NCBI RefSeq assembly: GCF_020905345.1
Contig: NZ_JAJJMO010000001.1
Location: 682,001 to 746,000, forward strand
Length of the DNA stretch: 64,000 bases
DNA from: Flavobacterium pisciphilum
Lineage (GTDB): Bacteria > Bacteroidota > Bacteroidia > Flavobacteriales > Flavobacteriaceae
Direction: 5' to 3'
The position numbers and the translations under genes are program-made. The notes under the pieces were generated by a model. That model was not told where the DNA came from. It ran no database searches and saw nothing but the letters and a program-made list of their open reading frames with translations. Shown in pieces: positions 35,640 to 44,971 of this stretch (the stretch's first letter is position 1; each line of letters opens with the position of its first letter).

Positions 35640-37580
35640 TTATATAATTCCCCAATAAAATAAATAGGTGGCTAGTAGTATATTTGAAAAGATTACCGAG
35701 AAAACTATCCCTCTTTGATTTGTTTTTTTGATGGTAAAAAGAAAATATAAGAATGTTAACATCAGGCAACCTAGAAATCCAAAAAGTAATGAGAACACAT
35801 AGTCGAAATTTTCTGGTAAGCCAAAAGCCAAAATAAAGAAGTTCTGTTTTGAGACATTTAATATTGCCATAATTAGACTAACAAAAAGTCCTAATCCTAC
35901 GACAGAAGTAATAATTAAACATAACCTGATTATTTTATCCTGAATTATCGCATATCTTCTTTTCATTAATTTTATGAAATATATAAAAATGAAAATCAGC
36001 ATGATTCCTAAAGCAATTACAAGAGGAAATAAAAAGACTGGGTTAAATTCTCCTATACTATTTCCTGCTTTAGCAATGCCTTTGTTAATGATAACTCCCG
36101 TAACAAAAAGTATTGGTTTAGCTTTCTGAAAAGCATTAAGATCTAATTTTTCTTCTGGATGATCAATGAATTTTTCTGCTACTTCACGCCCTATTGTTGT
36201 AAAGCTAGGTACATGTCCATAGGTTTTTGCTTCAACAGTATGGACATTCTTAAATTTCGCTGCTACTTTTTGACCATTTGTTTGAGGCGTAATGGGATCA
36301 AATTCTCCTGAGAAAATTAGAACCGGGTATTTAGCCAAAGCAAGATTTGAAAGATCATAATGCGCCTTTAATGCTTCATTTCTATTTTTATTCCAAGCAT
36401 CACAAACTTTAAAATCTGACTTATAAAATGAAATTCCTCCATTTAAGCCTTTAAATTTTGATGCATTTTTTTGATATTCTGAAAAACTGTTGTTTGGAAG
36501 TGCTTCATTACAACTTACGCAATAGTAAAACCCATAATCCAACTCTAATAAACTTGAAAAAGCACTTACCAAATTTCCTAATGATTCTCCTTTTCTTTCA
36601 TGAAACTGATAAATCAATAATGGAATAATTTCTACTAATTGCTTGTTGTATAAGGCTTGTTGAATCGCTACTTTAAAATCTTCTGAATTGTAGGTAAATG
36701 TCCCAGATGGTATTATAGATTTATCTACAAATACGGTCAGGGGGTTTTTCTCTAAATCAGCAATAACTTCATAATAGGTTTTTTCTAAATCAGGATATTC
36801 TTTATTGTATTTCTCTTCTTTTTTACAGATTTCAAAAACTTTATTTAAACTGTTGATATAATTAGCTGTATTATCTACATAATAGGACGATATATCATCT
36901 ATGGCAGAATCTAATACTAATGATTTTATATCTTCAGGATAATTGCTTGCATATACCTGTGCTACATAAGTTCCGTAAGAAACGCCATAAATGCTCCAGT
37001 TTTTATAGTTTAATTTAGATTTTAGGGCATGCAAATCATTTGCAACAGAAAGACTGTTGTATGCATTAATGTTAATGCCTCTGTTTATAAGTTCTTGTCT
37101 GTATAACATTACGGCATCTACTTTTTGCTTTTCATCTTCTTCTACGGATTGATTTTTAGCCAAAATATCTAAAAACTTTTCTCCTAAATCATCCGATAAT
37201 CTGGGTTTGCATAATCCTGTACCGCGTGCATCAAACAAAATTATATCGTTGTTTTTTCGTAGAGGATGATTAATCCATGACCAAATATTAACAATCCCTC
37301 CTGCTCCGGGTCCTCCTTGTATAAAAACAACTGCATTGGATGTTTTTAAGTTAGATGTGTTTTTTAAAATAGCTACTGCAACTTTTATCATTTTTCCATC
37401 TTTTGCCCCCCAAGTTTCTGGAACATTTAGATATCCCCAGGTAATCTCTTTTGGGCTAGAATCTTTAAACTGAGGCAAAAAAGGATCTGCTTTTTCAAAA
37501 GTTATATTTTGAGCCACTATATTGGTTAGAAAGCCTATCCATAAAATAATAATAATACTAAATGTTGTTTTTAATTTCAT
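35640..37580 (-). CDS. S33-type alpha/beta hydrolase with C-terminal membrane anchor
   Basis: 646 residues. Signal peptide at about 1-24 (TNIVAQ); an alpha/beta-hydrolase core like tripeptidyl aminopeptidase/proline iminopeptidase: oxyanion loop FIQGGPGAGG near 85, LFDARGTGLC near 112, nucleophile elbow GVSYGTY with Ser near 200, Asp in FSGEFDPITP near 426, His in TYGHVPSF near 452. A TAP-like C-terminal lobe is followed by four hydrophobic segments at about 505-646 that would tether it in the inner membrane, active site in the periplasm. In an NRPS operon such an enzyme could remove a leader or acyl group from exported peptide, give self-protection, or degrade the product; this is inference. 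Confidence 0.8.
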   Translation of the reverse strand: MKLKTTFSIIIILWIGFLTNIVAQNITFEKADPFLPQFKDSSPKEITWGYLNVPETWGAKDGKMIKVAVAILKNTSNLKTSNAVVFIQGGPGAGGIVNIWSWINHPLRKNNDIILFDARGTGLCKPRLSDDLGEKFLDILAKNQSVEEDEKQKVDAVMLYRQELINRGININAYNSLSVANDLHALKSKLNYKNWSIYGVSYGTYVAQVYASNYPEDIKSLVLDSAIDDISSYYVDNTANYINSLNKVFEICKKEEKYNKEYPDLEKTYYEVIADLEKNPLTVFVDKSIIPSGTFTYNSEDFKVAIQQALYNKQLVEIIPLLIYQFHERKGESLGNLVSAFSSLLELDYGFYYCVSCNEALPNNSFSEYQKNASKFKGLNGGISFYKSDFKVCDAWNKNRNEALKAHYDLSNLALAKYPVLIFSGEFDPITPQTNGQKVAAKFKNVHTVEAKTYGHVPSFTTIGREVAEKFIDHPEEKLDLNAFQKAKPILFVTGVIINKGIAKAGNSIGEFNPVFLFPLVIALGIMLIFIFIYFIKLMKRRYAIIQDKIIRLCLIITSVVGLGLFVSLIMAILNVSKQNFFILAFGLPENFDYVFSLLFGFLGCLMLTFLYFLFTIKKTNQRGIVFSVIFSNILLATYLFYWGII

Positions 37581-37611
37581 GTTCTTGTTTTTATATTTTT
37601 ATAATTTTAAT

Positions 37612-40600
37612 TTAGAAATTCAGGTCTATCTCAATTGCTTTTTCTTTTTCAAAAGGCAGTTCTATATCTATTAATTTTAACGGACTATTTAATTCTTTAA
37701 TAATTTCGATCAGTAACATCTCATATTTTAAATGAATCAATTCAATAGTTTCTCTGGTATAATTTTGAGCATTATAGCTTATATCTCCAATTAAATTTTC
37801 TTCGGCTACTACGAAATTTAGTAATAGCGGTAATCTGCTATAATACTCATCCACAGGCAATATTTGCAAATACAGTTCGTTGTTAATAGCGATATTATCA
37901 TAATCAAATGAAGGATTTTGCAATACAAGCAAAGCATCTATTTTAATTTGGTTTTCTATTGTTTCGGGTATGTCTTGAAATTCATTTATGAGCAGTAAAT
38001 CCTGATGTGTTTGAAGAATTATCTTAAGAATAGTTTGTTCTGGATTTATGCGTGATCTTAATGGTAGTGTTTTTACAAACATTCCTATTTGATTGTGTAA
38101 TTCCTGATGTACTCTTCCTGAATTGACAGTTCCGACACAAAAATCATCCTTACTATACATTTTGTAGATCAGAATATTAAATGCTGAAACCAATAACGTG
38201 TGAAGAGATATCTTGTATTTGTTCACAAAAGCATTTAACTCCGATATTTTTACTGATTCATATAGAAAACGCTTTTTTACTCCGGTAAGTTCTTCTTTTA
38301 CATGAATGTTATCAAAAGATATTTTATTTTCCCAAGTATATCCTTCCAAGTAATTACTCCAAAAATTAAGGGCTTTTACATGGGTCAGTTTCATTTGATT
38401 TTCATGCCAAACAGCATAATCTTTAAACTGAAACTTCAATTGGTCATTATTCTTTTTATACTCTCCTGTTATTACTCTGTATTTGTTGAGAAAGTCTGTT
38501 ATTAAAATTTCAAGAGACCATCCGTCCATTATGATATGGTGCGTAGAGAATACCAAATAGGAATACCCATTACTTGTATAAAATAATGCAACTCTTAAAA
38601 GTGGGTCTTTTTCTAAATCAAATACTTTGTTTACATATTTTTTAAGAGCTCCTGAGATTTCCTTTTCTTCATGAAAAAACTCATCCGAAAAGAAGCTAAT
38701 TTCGTCAGCATCCTTAATCTTTTGGCATGGAATTCCTTTTTCTTCAATAAAATTTGTTCGTAATGATTCGTATTTTTGCTGTATCTCCTTAAATATCTGA
38801 TCTAAAATCGACTTGTCTAACTGCCCATTTATTCCAAATGCAGCTGACATATTATAAGCGATCGATTTTTCTTTTTGCTGAGAAGCCAGCCAAATCTTAT
38901 ATTGAGAAGAAGTTAGTTTATAAAACTTTTTTTCTCCTACTCGTTCAATATTTATTCTCCCTGTAATCTCTTTGTCTTTAAGATAGTTTGACAGTTTATA
39001 TATTGTTGGATAATCAAAAACATTCTTTAAGGTTATCTGGTAAAGCAGTTTCTCATTAATTTTATTTATTAATTTAACTGCATTTAATGAATGCCCTCCA
39101 AGCGCAAAAAAGTTATCTGTAATATCAATTTCTTCTTTAATTTCGAGTACTTCTTTATAAAAATCATGAAGATTAATTTCTAATGCTGTTACAGGTTTTT
39201 TATAAGATTCTTTTGTTTTTGCACTTATTATTTCTCGTAATGAGAGATTCTTTCTGTCAATCTTTTTATTTGGTGTCAAAGGAAATTCATCTAATTGCAT
39301 TATTGCATATGGGACCATATATTCCGGCAACTCTTCTCTTAATCTATTACTGATAGTAAGAGGATCAAATTCTTTATTTTGTGTAATGACATAGGCTATT
39401 AACAAAGCTTCCTGTTCTTTGTTTTTCTGTGCAACAACCACTGAGGCTTTTACATCTTTTATCTGGTTCAGTTTGGTTTCGATTTCACCAAGTTCAATTC
39501 GATATCCTCTAATTTTTACCTGATTGTCATTACGTCCTAAAAACTCTATTTCTCCTTTTTCATTCCAGCGTCCCAAATCGCCCGTATTGTATATTTTTTT
39601 ATTTTGGTTAAACGGACTTTGAACGAATTTTTCATCTGTGAGTTCCTGATTTTTAAAATACCCCTGAGCTAATCCGTCTCCGCCAATATAAATTGTTCCG
39701 GCACTCCCGATTGGGAGAAGCTGCATACTTTTATCAAGGATATAAAGTTTTGTGTTATTGATTGGTTTACCAATATTAGAAGCTTCGTTTGCTTGTGTTA
39801 TTTTTTTGCAACTTGACCAGATTGTTGTTTCTGTCGGTCCATACATGTTCCATAATTCCCCATTTGTCTCTAACAATTTTTGTGATAATATTTCGCTTAG
39901 TAAATCTCCACCACATAAAATTTTCACCGACTTATTTCCTTTCCATCCAGCATTGTAAAGCATTTGATAAAAACTTGGAGTTGCCTGGATTATGGTTGGT
40001 TTCAATTCGTCTACGACTCTTACAATCGCTAAAGGATCTGATAAAAGTTCCTCACTTGCAATATAAAGTCCCGCACCAGCAATTAATGGTGTAAAAAATT
40101 CAAGTATCGAGATATCAAAAGATTGTGTTGTAACAGAAAACAGATAATCATTCTCTTCAATTTTAGGTTCCTTTTGTATACTCACCAAAAAATTGAGCAA
40201 TGATTTGTGACTAATTGCTACTCCTTTAGGATTACCTGTTGATCCTGAAGTATAAATAATATAAGCAGTGTTTTTAGAAAGTGGATTCTTCAATACCTCT
40301 TCTTTTAAATCAATTGCTTCATTTGAAACTGATTCAATATCTATAATTTCCCTGTTAATGCCTATACTTTGTTTTAGATCTTGTGTGGAAATAATTTGCT
40401 GTACTTCGCTGTGATCAATAATATATTCTAAACGGTCTTTAGGAAAGGATGGGTCTAATGGAATGTAAGCGCTCCCTGATTTTAAAACTCCCAACAAAGT
40501 AGCTACAAGATTTGCAGAACGATTCATCAAAACCGCAATCGGGGCTGGTTGCTCTTTATTCACATTTTTTTGTAAATGAAAAGCAATTGCATCCGAAAAC

Positions 40601-42057
40601 AAGTCCAGTTCCTGATAAGTAAATCCTTTTTCCTGATCTTTTAATGCAATCTTATTTGGATTTTTGCTTACTTGACCTTTAAAAGCATCTAATAATGTCG
40701 CCTCTGAATCATAATCAAATTGTGTGGTGTTGAATTTATCCAGTAACTGCTCTTTTTCAACTGCTGTAATATATTGGTAATCTGAAAGTGTTTTTTTAGG
40801 ATTACCAATAACCTCTGAAAGCAATGCTTCAAAATGTACTGCTACTCTGTTAATATCAGCTTGATTAAAATAATTAACATTATAGTCAAAATCAATTTTC
40901 ACATCTTCAAGTTGATCAAATTCACGAATATAAATAGCCAATGCAACACGCTCTGAATGATGTGATAGTGGAATTACTTTTGTTTCGGTATTAATAAAAT
41001 GATCCGCATAATTCTGCTTTTCATAAGACAATGTAATGTTAAACAATGTTTTGTTTTCTTGAAATAAACCAAGTTCTTTAATCAGTTTTCCTAGAGGGAA
41101 TCTTTGATGACGATAATCCTGACGCAATTGCTGTTTAATATTTCTAATCAGCTCTTCAAAAGTATCTTGCGGGTCAGATTGTATTCTTAATGGTGAAACT
41201 CCCATAAAAAGGCCAACTGTTTTCTTAAATACTGATTTGCCTCTGTTCAATACAGGAAGTCCAATAGTTAAATCATTATTTTGATGTTTTCTTCCAAAAT
41301 AAAGATATAAAGCTCCAAGTATTAAGTGAAATGTTGTGCACCCCAAGTCTTTACCTGTTTGCTCTAATTGATTATAAACAGAGCGCTCTACAATAATTTC
41401 TTTTCTTTGACTTTTATTTTCTTTATCGGTATGGCCTGTTTTCTCAAACAATTGTTCCTGTAACTGCTTAAATCTATTTTTCCAGTAATCCTTATCGTCT
41501 TTATAACTTTCGGATAAAAAATAAACCTCATCATCATGAACAAAATCTTTATAACTATATGGATAACAAGAAATTACTTTTCCATGATTCATAATTTCAT
41601 TATAATTTCTCACTAATCGCTGAAACATTAAAGAAGTTCCCCATCCATCTGTAATAATATGATGGTATACAGAAAATAAATAATGAAACCTTTCACTTAC
41701 TTTTATAAGGATAAATTTGTGGAGCAATTCTTTCGTATTTAATTTCATAGCTACCTCAAACCTTTGCTGCATAAATTTATTAGCTTCAAAATCTGGATTC
41801 TGTTCTGAAGAAAAATCCATATATTCTAAAAAAGAATCATGCTTTTCTAAAAGATGAATTGTTGTTTCTTCATCAGATTGAGCTATAATACTTCTATAAG
41901 AATCATGCTGATCAATTAAACAGATATAAGCTTTATTTAATATTTCATAAGAAATATCTCCATCAATCGAAATCTTTGCACCTATATTGTAAATAGGGTC
42001 TTCAGGATACATAAGTTGCTCAAAATAAACATCTTGCTGAGGAAGTGTAAGTTTCAT
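37612..42057 (-). CDS. NRPS, C-A(Gly)-T-C
   Basis: 1481 residues, no docking helix. First condensation domain (HHIITDG near 130, opening LTLPQQDVYFEQLMYPEDP); A domain (TSGSTGNPKG near 601, FDISILE near 648, CGGD, NMYGPTETTIW, RGYRIELGE near 870); carrier FFALGGHS near 986; second condensation domain (LTSSQYKIW, HHIIMDG near 1172, then NQIGMFVKTLPLR) that closes the protein with no thioesterase. Pocket residues read by eye: D-I-L-Q-L-G-M-I-W, one step from the glycine code DILQLGLIW. The end in a catalytic-looking C domain means it either passes the chain to a synthetase that starts with an A domain (such as the one at 1-2459) or releases the product by condensation with an amine or an internal nucleophile. 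Confidence 0.95.
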   Translation of the reverse strand: MKLTLPQQDVYFEQLMYPEDPIYNIGAKISIDGDISYEILNKAYICLIDQHDSYRSIIAQSDEETTIHLLEKHDSFLEYMDFSSEQNPDFEANKFMQQRFEVAMKLNTKELLHKFILIKVSERFHYLFSVYHHIITDGWGTSLMFQRLVRNYNEIMNHGKVISCYPYSYKDFVHDDEVYFLSESYKDDKDYWKNRFKQLQEQLFEKTGHTDKENKSQRKEIIVERSVYNQLEQTGKDLGCTTFHLILGALYLYFGRKHQNNDLTIGLPVLNRGKSVFKKTVGLFMGVSPLRIQSDPQDTFEELIRNIKQQLRQDYRHQRFPLGKLIKELGLFQENKTLFNITLSYEKQNYADHFINTETKVIPLSHHSERVALAIYIREFDQLEDVKIDFDYNVNYFNQADINRVAVHFEALLSEVIGNPKKTLSDYQYITAVEKEQLLDKFNTTQFDYDSEATLLDAFKGQVSKNPNKIALKDQEKGFTYQELDLFSDAIAFHLQKNVNKEQPAPIAVLMNRSANLVATLLGVLKSGSAYIPLDPSFPKDRLEYIIDHSEVQQIISTQDLKQSIGINREIIDIESVSNEAIDLKEEVLKNPLSKNTAYIIYTSGSTGNPKGVAISHKSLLNFLVSIQKEPKIEENDYLFSVTTQSFDISILEFFTPLIAGAGLYIASEELLSDPLAIVRVVDELKPTIIQATPSFYQMLYNAGWKGNKSVKILCGGDLLSEILSQKLLETNGELWNMYGPTETTIWSSCKKITQANEASNIGKPINNTKLYILDKSMQLLPIGSAGTIYIGGDGLAQGYFKNQELTDEKFVQSPFNQNKKIYNTGDLGRWNEKGEIEFLGRNDNQVKIRGYRIELGEIETKLNQIKDVKASVVVAQKNKEQEALLIAYVITQNKEFDPLTISNRLREELPEYMVPYAIMQLDEFPLTPNKKIDRKNLSLREIISAKTKESYKKPVTALEINLHDFYKEVLEIKEEIDITDNFFALGGHSLNAVKLINKINEKLLYQITLKNVFDYPTIYKLSNYLKDKEITGRINIERVGEKKFYKLTSSQYKIWLASQQKEKSIAYNMSAAFGINGQLDKSILDQIFKEIQQKYESLRTNFIEEKGIPCQKIKDADEISFFSDEFFHEEKEISGALKKYVNKVFDLEKDPLLRVALFYTSNGYSYLVFSTHHIIMDGWSLEILITDFLNKYRVITGEYKKNNDQLKFQFKDYAVWHENQMKLTHVKALNFWSNYLEGYTWENKISFDNIHVKEELTGVKKRFLYESVKISELNAFVNKYKISLHTLLVSAFNILIYKMYSKDDFCVGTVNSGRVHQELHNQIGMFVKTLPLRSRINPEQTILKIILQTHQDLLLINEFQDIPETIENQIKIDALLVLQNPSFDYDNIAINNELYLQILPVDEYYSRLPLLLNFVVAEENLIGDISYNAQNYTRETIELIHLKYEMLLIEIIKELNSPLKLIDIELPFEKEKAIEIDLNF

Positions 42058-42146
42058 TTTAATTTAAAATAGAGGTTAGAATTCCTGCAATCCTCATTGT
42101 TGTAAAGATTGTAAGTGTAGTAATCGATTTGAAATGAGCTTAAGCT

Positions 42147-43784
42147 TTAAGCCCAGATATTCTCTGCCAATTCTTTTTTGTTGGTCGTTTTTATCTCTTT
42201 AACAATATGACCGTAATCAAACTTGATTATTCTGTCTGCCAAGTGAAAGTAAGCGTCGTCGTGAGTAACAGCAATTATGGTTTTGCCTTCTTCTTTAAAT
42301 TTTGGCAAAAGAAATTCATAAAAGTATTTTCTAAAATGTGGATCCTGATCAGCTGCCCATTCGTCTAAAACCATCACAGGTTTATCTTCCAGCAAATTGA
42401 ATATCAATGACATTCTTTTGCTTTGTCCTTTTGAAAATTTTCTTCGTGTAGAAATATCTTTATCGTCGGCAATGACTTTATCCATTTCCATTATTTTCAA
42501 TAATTCAGCATAGACTTTATTATTTTCTAAAATATAGTTATCATAGTTTTTAGAGAACAAATGATTATCTGTAAATACTGCTGCAATCAGGTCTTGTATA
42601 TTTTCTTCCGCTTTATTGTCTTGCTGTCTGGTGTCAATAGTTATTTCACCTTCTGTAGGTTTATATAATCCTGTAAGTAAATTTATAAATGTACTTTTTC
42701 CAGATCCGTTTCCTCCAACTATAAAAATGGTTTCTCCTTTTTCGATATTTAAGTTTATCGGACCCAATTTAAAAGACGATTCATCATCTTTACTTGGATA
42801 AGAAAAAACTACATCACGAAAGTTCAAGGCATTAAAATCATTAATCTTTATTTCTCCAGATTCTGTTTCTTCATGACTCACTTCAAAGTCTTTGATAAAA
42901 TTTGAAATTCTTGTATTTGCTACAAAAAAACGGGTGTAGAGCTGTTGAAGATTAATTATATTGTTGATTGGCCCGGATATAAATAAAATAATTACAACAT
43001 ATGCAATAACATCTTCTCTTGTAAGGAGTTCAAATGCCGGCAATACAAATAAAATTATCGATACTACAAAATACAATCCATATTGGCTGATAAGATTTAT
43101 AGACAGGAACACATAGTTTATATTGAAATCTAAATTCATTGCTTCATCTCTGTTTGGTACAATAAACTTATTCATTAAATTATCTCGTCTTAAAAAACTA
43201 ATTTTTAACTCTTTAAATCCTCTAATAACGTCATCAACAGATTTATAGTAGCCGTCATTGTATTCTCTTAATTGATTTACTTTTTTTGACATTGTGTTCA
43301 TTACAATAAAGTAACATGCACCTACCAAAACGATCAGAGCTACCACTATCAAAGCTGATATCCATGAAAGTGTAAACATGTAAATTAAACACAATACAAG
43401 CATAAGCACAGAATTGATTGTATGTGTAACCGTATAGGGCAATAAGGAAAAAGTTCTTAAATCCTCAACAACTGTATAAAATCTTTGTGATCCGTATTGT
43501 TCTAGTTTCAATAACGGTACACTTAATATCTGTTTAAAGATTTTTTTTTCATTTTCATAAAGCATATTGAAGGAAAACTTATTGAGCTTTTTCTGAAAAA
43601 TAACATTCAAAAGATATGTATATACGAGAATAGAACTAAACACAATTCCCATATAATTATTAAGGAAGGCTTTATTTCCAGCCATTACATTGTTAATAAT
43701 ATATACTATTGCAAATGTCAATATGGTATTTGGAATGGCATATAACAACAAATAAAGAATCTCTTTGTTTTTTATTTTTAGCAC
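42147..43784 (-). CDS. Peptide-export ABC transporter (PvdE/SyrD type)
   Basis: 545 residues as a fused half-transporter: about six membrane segments over residues 8-300, then the ATPase. Walker A GGNGSGKST near 355; signature loop as SKGQSKR near 449 in place of LSGGQ; Walker B VMVLDEWAADQDP near 467; H-loop AVTHDD near 512. The FSKGQSKR and DEWAADQDPHFR wording is specific to transporters of cyclic peptides and siderophore precursors (SyrD, PvdE family). It probably carries the NRPS product across the inner membrane as a homodimer. The start is GTG at 43784. It sits 12 bp after the small unknown gene. Confidence 0.92.
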   Translation of the reverse strand: MLKIKNKEILYLLLYAIPNTILTFAIVYIINNVMAGNKAFLNNYMGIVFSSILVYTYLLNVIFQKKLNKFSFNMLYENEKKIFKQILSVPLLKLEQYGSQRFYTVVEDLRTFSLLPYTVTHTINSVLMLVLCLIYMFTLSWISALIVVALIVLVGACYFIVMNTMSKKVNQLREYNDGYYKSVDDVIRGFKELKISFLRRDNLMNKFIVPNRDEAMNLDFNINYVFLSINLISQYGLYFVVSIILFVLPAFELLTREDVIAYVVIILFISGPINNIINLQQLYTRFFVANTRISNFIKDFEVSHEETESGEIKINDFNALNFRDVVFSYPSKDDESSFKLGPINLNIEKGETIFIVGGNGSGKSTFINLLTGLYKPTEGEITIDTRQQDNKAEENIQDLIAAVFTDNHLFSKNYDNYILENNKVYAELLKIMEMDKVIADDKDISTRRKFSKGQSKRMSLIFNLLEDKPVMVLDEWAADQDPHFRKYFYEFLLPKFKEEGKTIIAVTHDDAYFHLADRIIKFDYGHIVKEIKTTNKKELAENIWA

Positions 43785-43796
43785 GTTATTATATGT

Positions 43797-44156
43797 TTAG
43801 GTTAGTATTAGTTTAAACTCCATTCTTTCTGCATCAATCAGATTGATTTTCTCTTCAATATCAATTAGAGAGGTATTCCCTTCAAACATTTTTGTCATTT
43901 TAAATAATAACTTGACGATGTTTACTATCTGACTATGTTTTTTCTTTTTGTCAGTTTCTGTTAAAATGGTTTCATTAAGCATAAAGTTTAGGCTTCCTAA
44001 AATATATTTAAACTTCATTGACAAATGCTCTGAAATTGCCACATTGTTTATTGAAATTGGTTCAAACTCGCCTTTTACCTGTATATTGGTTTTTATGTCA
44101 AATATGTATATATGGCCGTTTGCGATATAATATACTTCTTCTGTTGTATTATCCAT
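43797..44156 (-). CDS. Hypothetical protein in the NRPS operon, 119 aa
   Basis: A small soluble protein with no signal peptide: a beta-rich first half (EVYYIANGHIYIFDIK, VKGEFEPISIN) and a helical second half (KHSQIVNIVKLLFKMTKMFE). It lies between the thioesterase and the exporter genes, 12 bp from the latter, which favours a role tied to the cluster. It is not an MbtH-like protein: the length is wrong and the conserved Trp residues are absent. Family not recognised. Confidence 0.65.
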   Translation of the reverse strand: MDNTTEEVYYIANGHIYIFDIKTNIQVKGEFEPISINNVAISEHLSMKFKYILGSLNFMLNETILTETDKKKKHSQIVNIVKLLFKMTKMFEGNTSLIDIEEKINLIDAERMEFKLILT

Positions 44157-44257
44157 AATTGTCTTTTTGATTTTAGTTAGTAAACTTCTATATTGGTTTA
44201 TTAGGGAAACGCATAAATTGATACTGGTTTTAGAAAAAATGAAGCAATTAAAATAAT

Positions 44258-44959
44258 TCAGGCATCACTTAATTTTAGGAAAGAACTTCTTAATACTTTT
44301 GAAATTTCCTCTGGATGATTGTAAATAAAAAAGTGATTTCCTTCTAAAATTTTATGCTTAAAACGAGATCCGGTAAATCTGTTCCAATTTTCAATTTCCG
44401 GACTAGTTTCCTCTTCATGCCCCATTATAGCATAAAGAGGTGTTTGTATCATGATTTCATTTTCAAATGACATATCGTTTTCAAGGCATTCAAAATCAGC
44501 TCTAATGATAGGAGAAAAATAGCTGTAGAGTTCATCATTCAAAAGAACTTCTTCAGGGACACCACCAAGTTTTCTCAGCTCTTCTTTGAATTCTGAGTCG
44601 CCTAGCAAATGCTTTGTAATTTTTCTTTTTTCTTTGGCACCTGGTCCTGCATTTCCAGTAACAATAATTTGTTCTGGAAAATGACCTTCATGCTCTAGTT
44701 TTGATACCAGGCTTAACCCTAATGTAGCTCCCATGCTATGCCCGTAAATAACAAATGGTGACTGATTTCGCAATTTTATAATCTGATTGAAATAATCTTC
44801 AACAGCTTCCTTTTTATTTCTTATCAATTTTTCTACAGATCGTTTTCCTCTTCCGGGCAATTCTAATGGTATGAATTGTATATCGGTCTTAATGTGCTTT
44901 TTGAGAAAATCAAAAGAATAAATGCTACCTCCGGCAAAATGTAATAAAAACAACTGCAT
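44258..44959 (-). CDS. Type II (editing) thioesterase
   Basis: 233 residues, typical length for external NRPS thioesterases. Opening LFLLHFAGGS and PLELPGRGKR, then the nucleophile elbow GHSMGA with Ser75, and the C-terminal catalytic His in EGNHFFIYNH near 208; the acidic residue is in GHEEETSPE. Such enzymes hydrolyse mis-primed or stalled acyl groups from carrier domains and so keep the assembly line running. It begins 12 bp after the TonB-receptor gene. No other thioesterase is visible in the cluster, so a role in product release cannot be excluded. Confidence 0.9.
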   Translation of the reverse strand: MQLFLLHFAGGSIYSFDFLKKHIKTDIQFIPLELPGRGKRSVEKLIRNKKEAVEDYFNQIIKLRNQSPFVIYGHSMGATLGLSLVSKLEHEGHFPEQIIVTGNAGPGAKEKRKITKHLLGDSEFKEELRKLGGVPEEVLLNDELYSYFSPIIRADFECLENDMSFENEIMIQTPLYAIMGHEEETSPEIENWNRFTGSRFKHKILEGNHFFIYNHPEEISKVLRSSFLKLSDA

Positions 44960-44971
44960 AAAATTTGATTT

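Noticed and set aside
42147..43784. Broken ABC transporter because the LSGGQ signature is missing
   Set aside because: The SKGQSKR variant with DEWAADQDP is the normal form in the PvdE/SyrD family.
43797..44156. MbtH-like NRPS helper
   Set aside because: 119 residues is too long and the conserved Trp/Pro pattern of MbtH proteins is absent.
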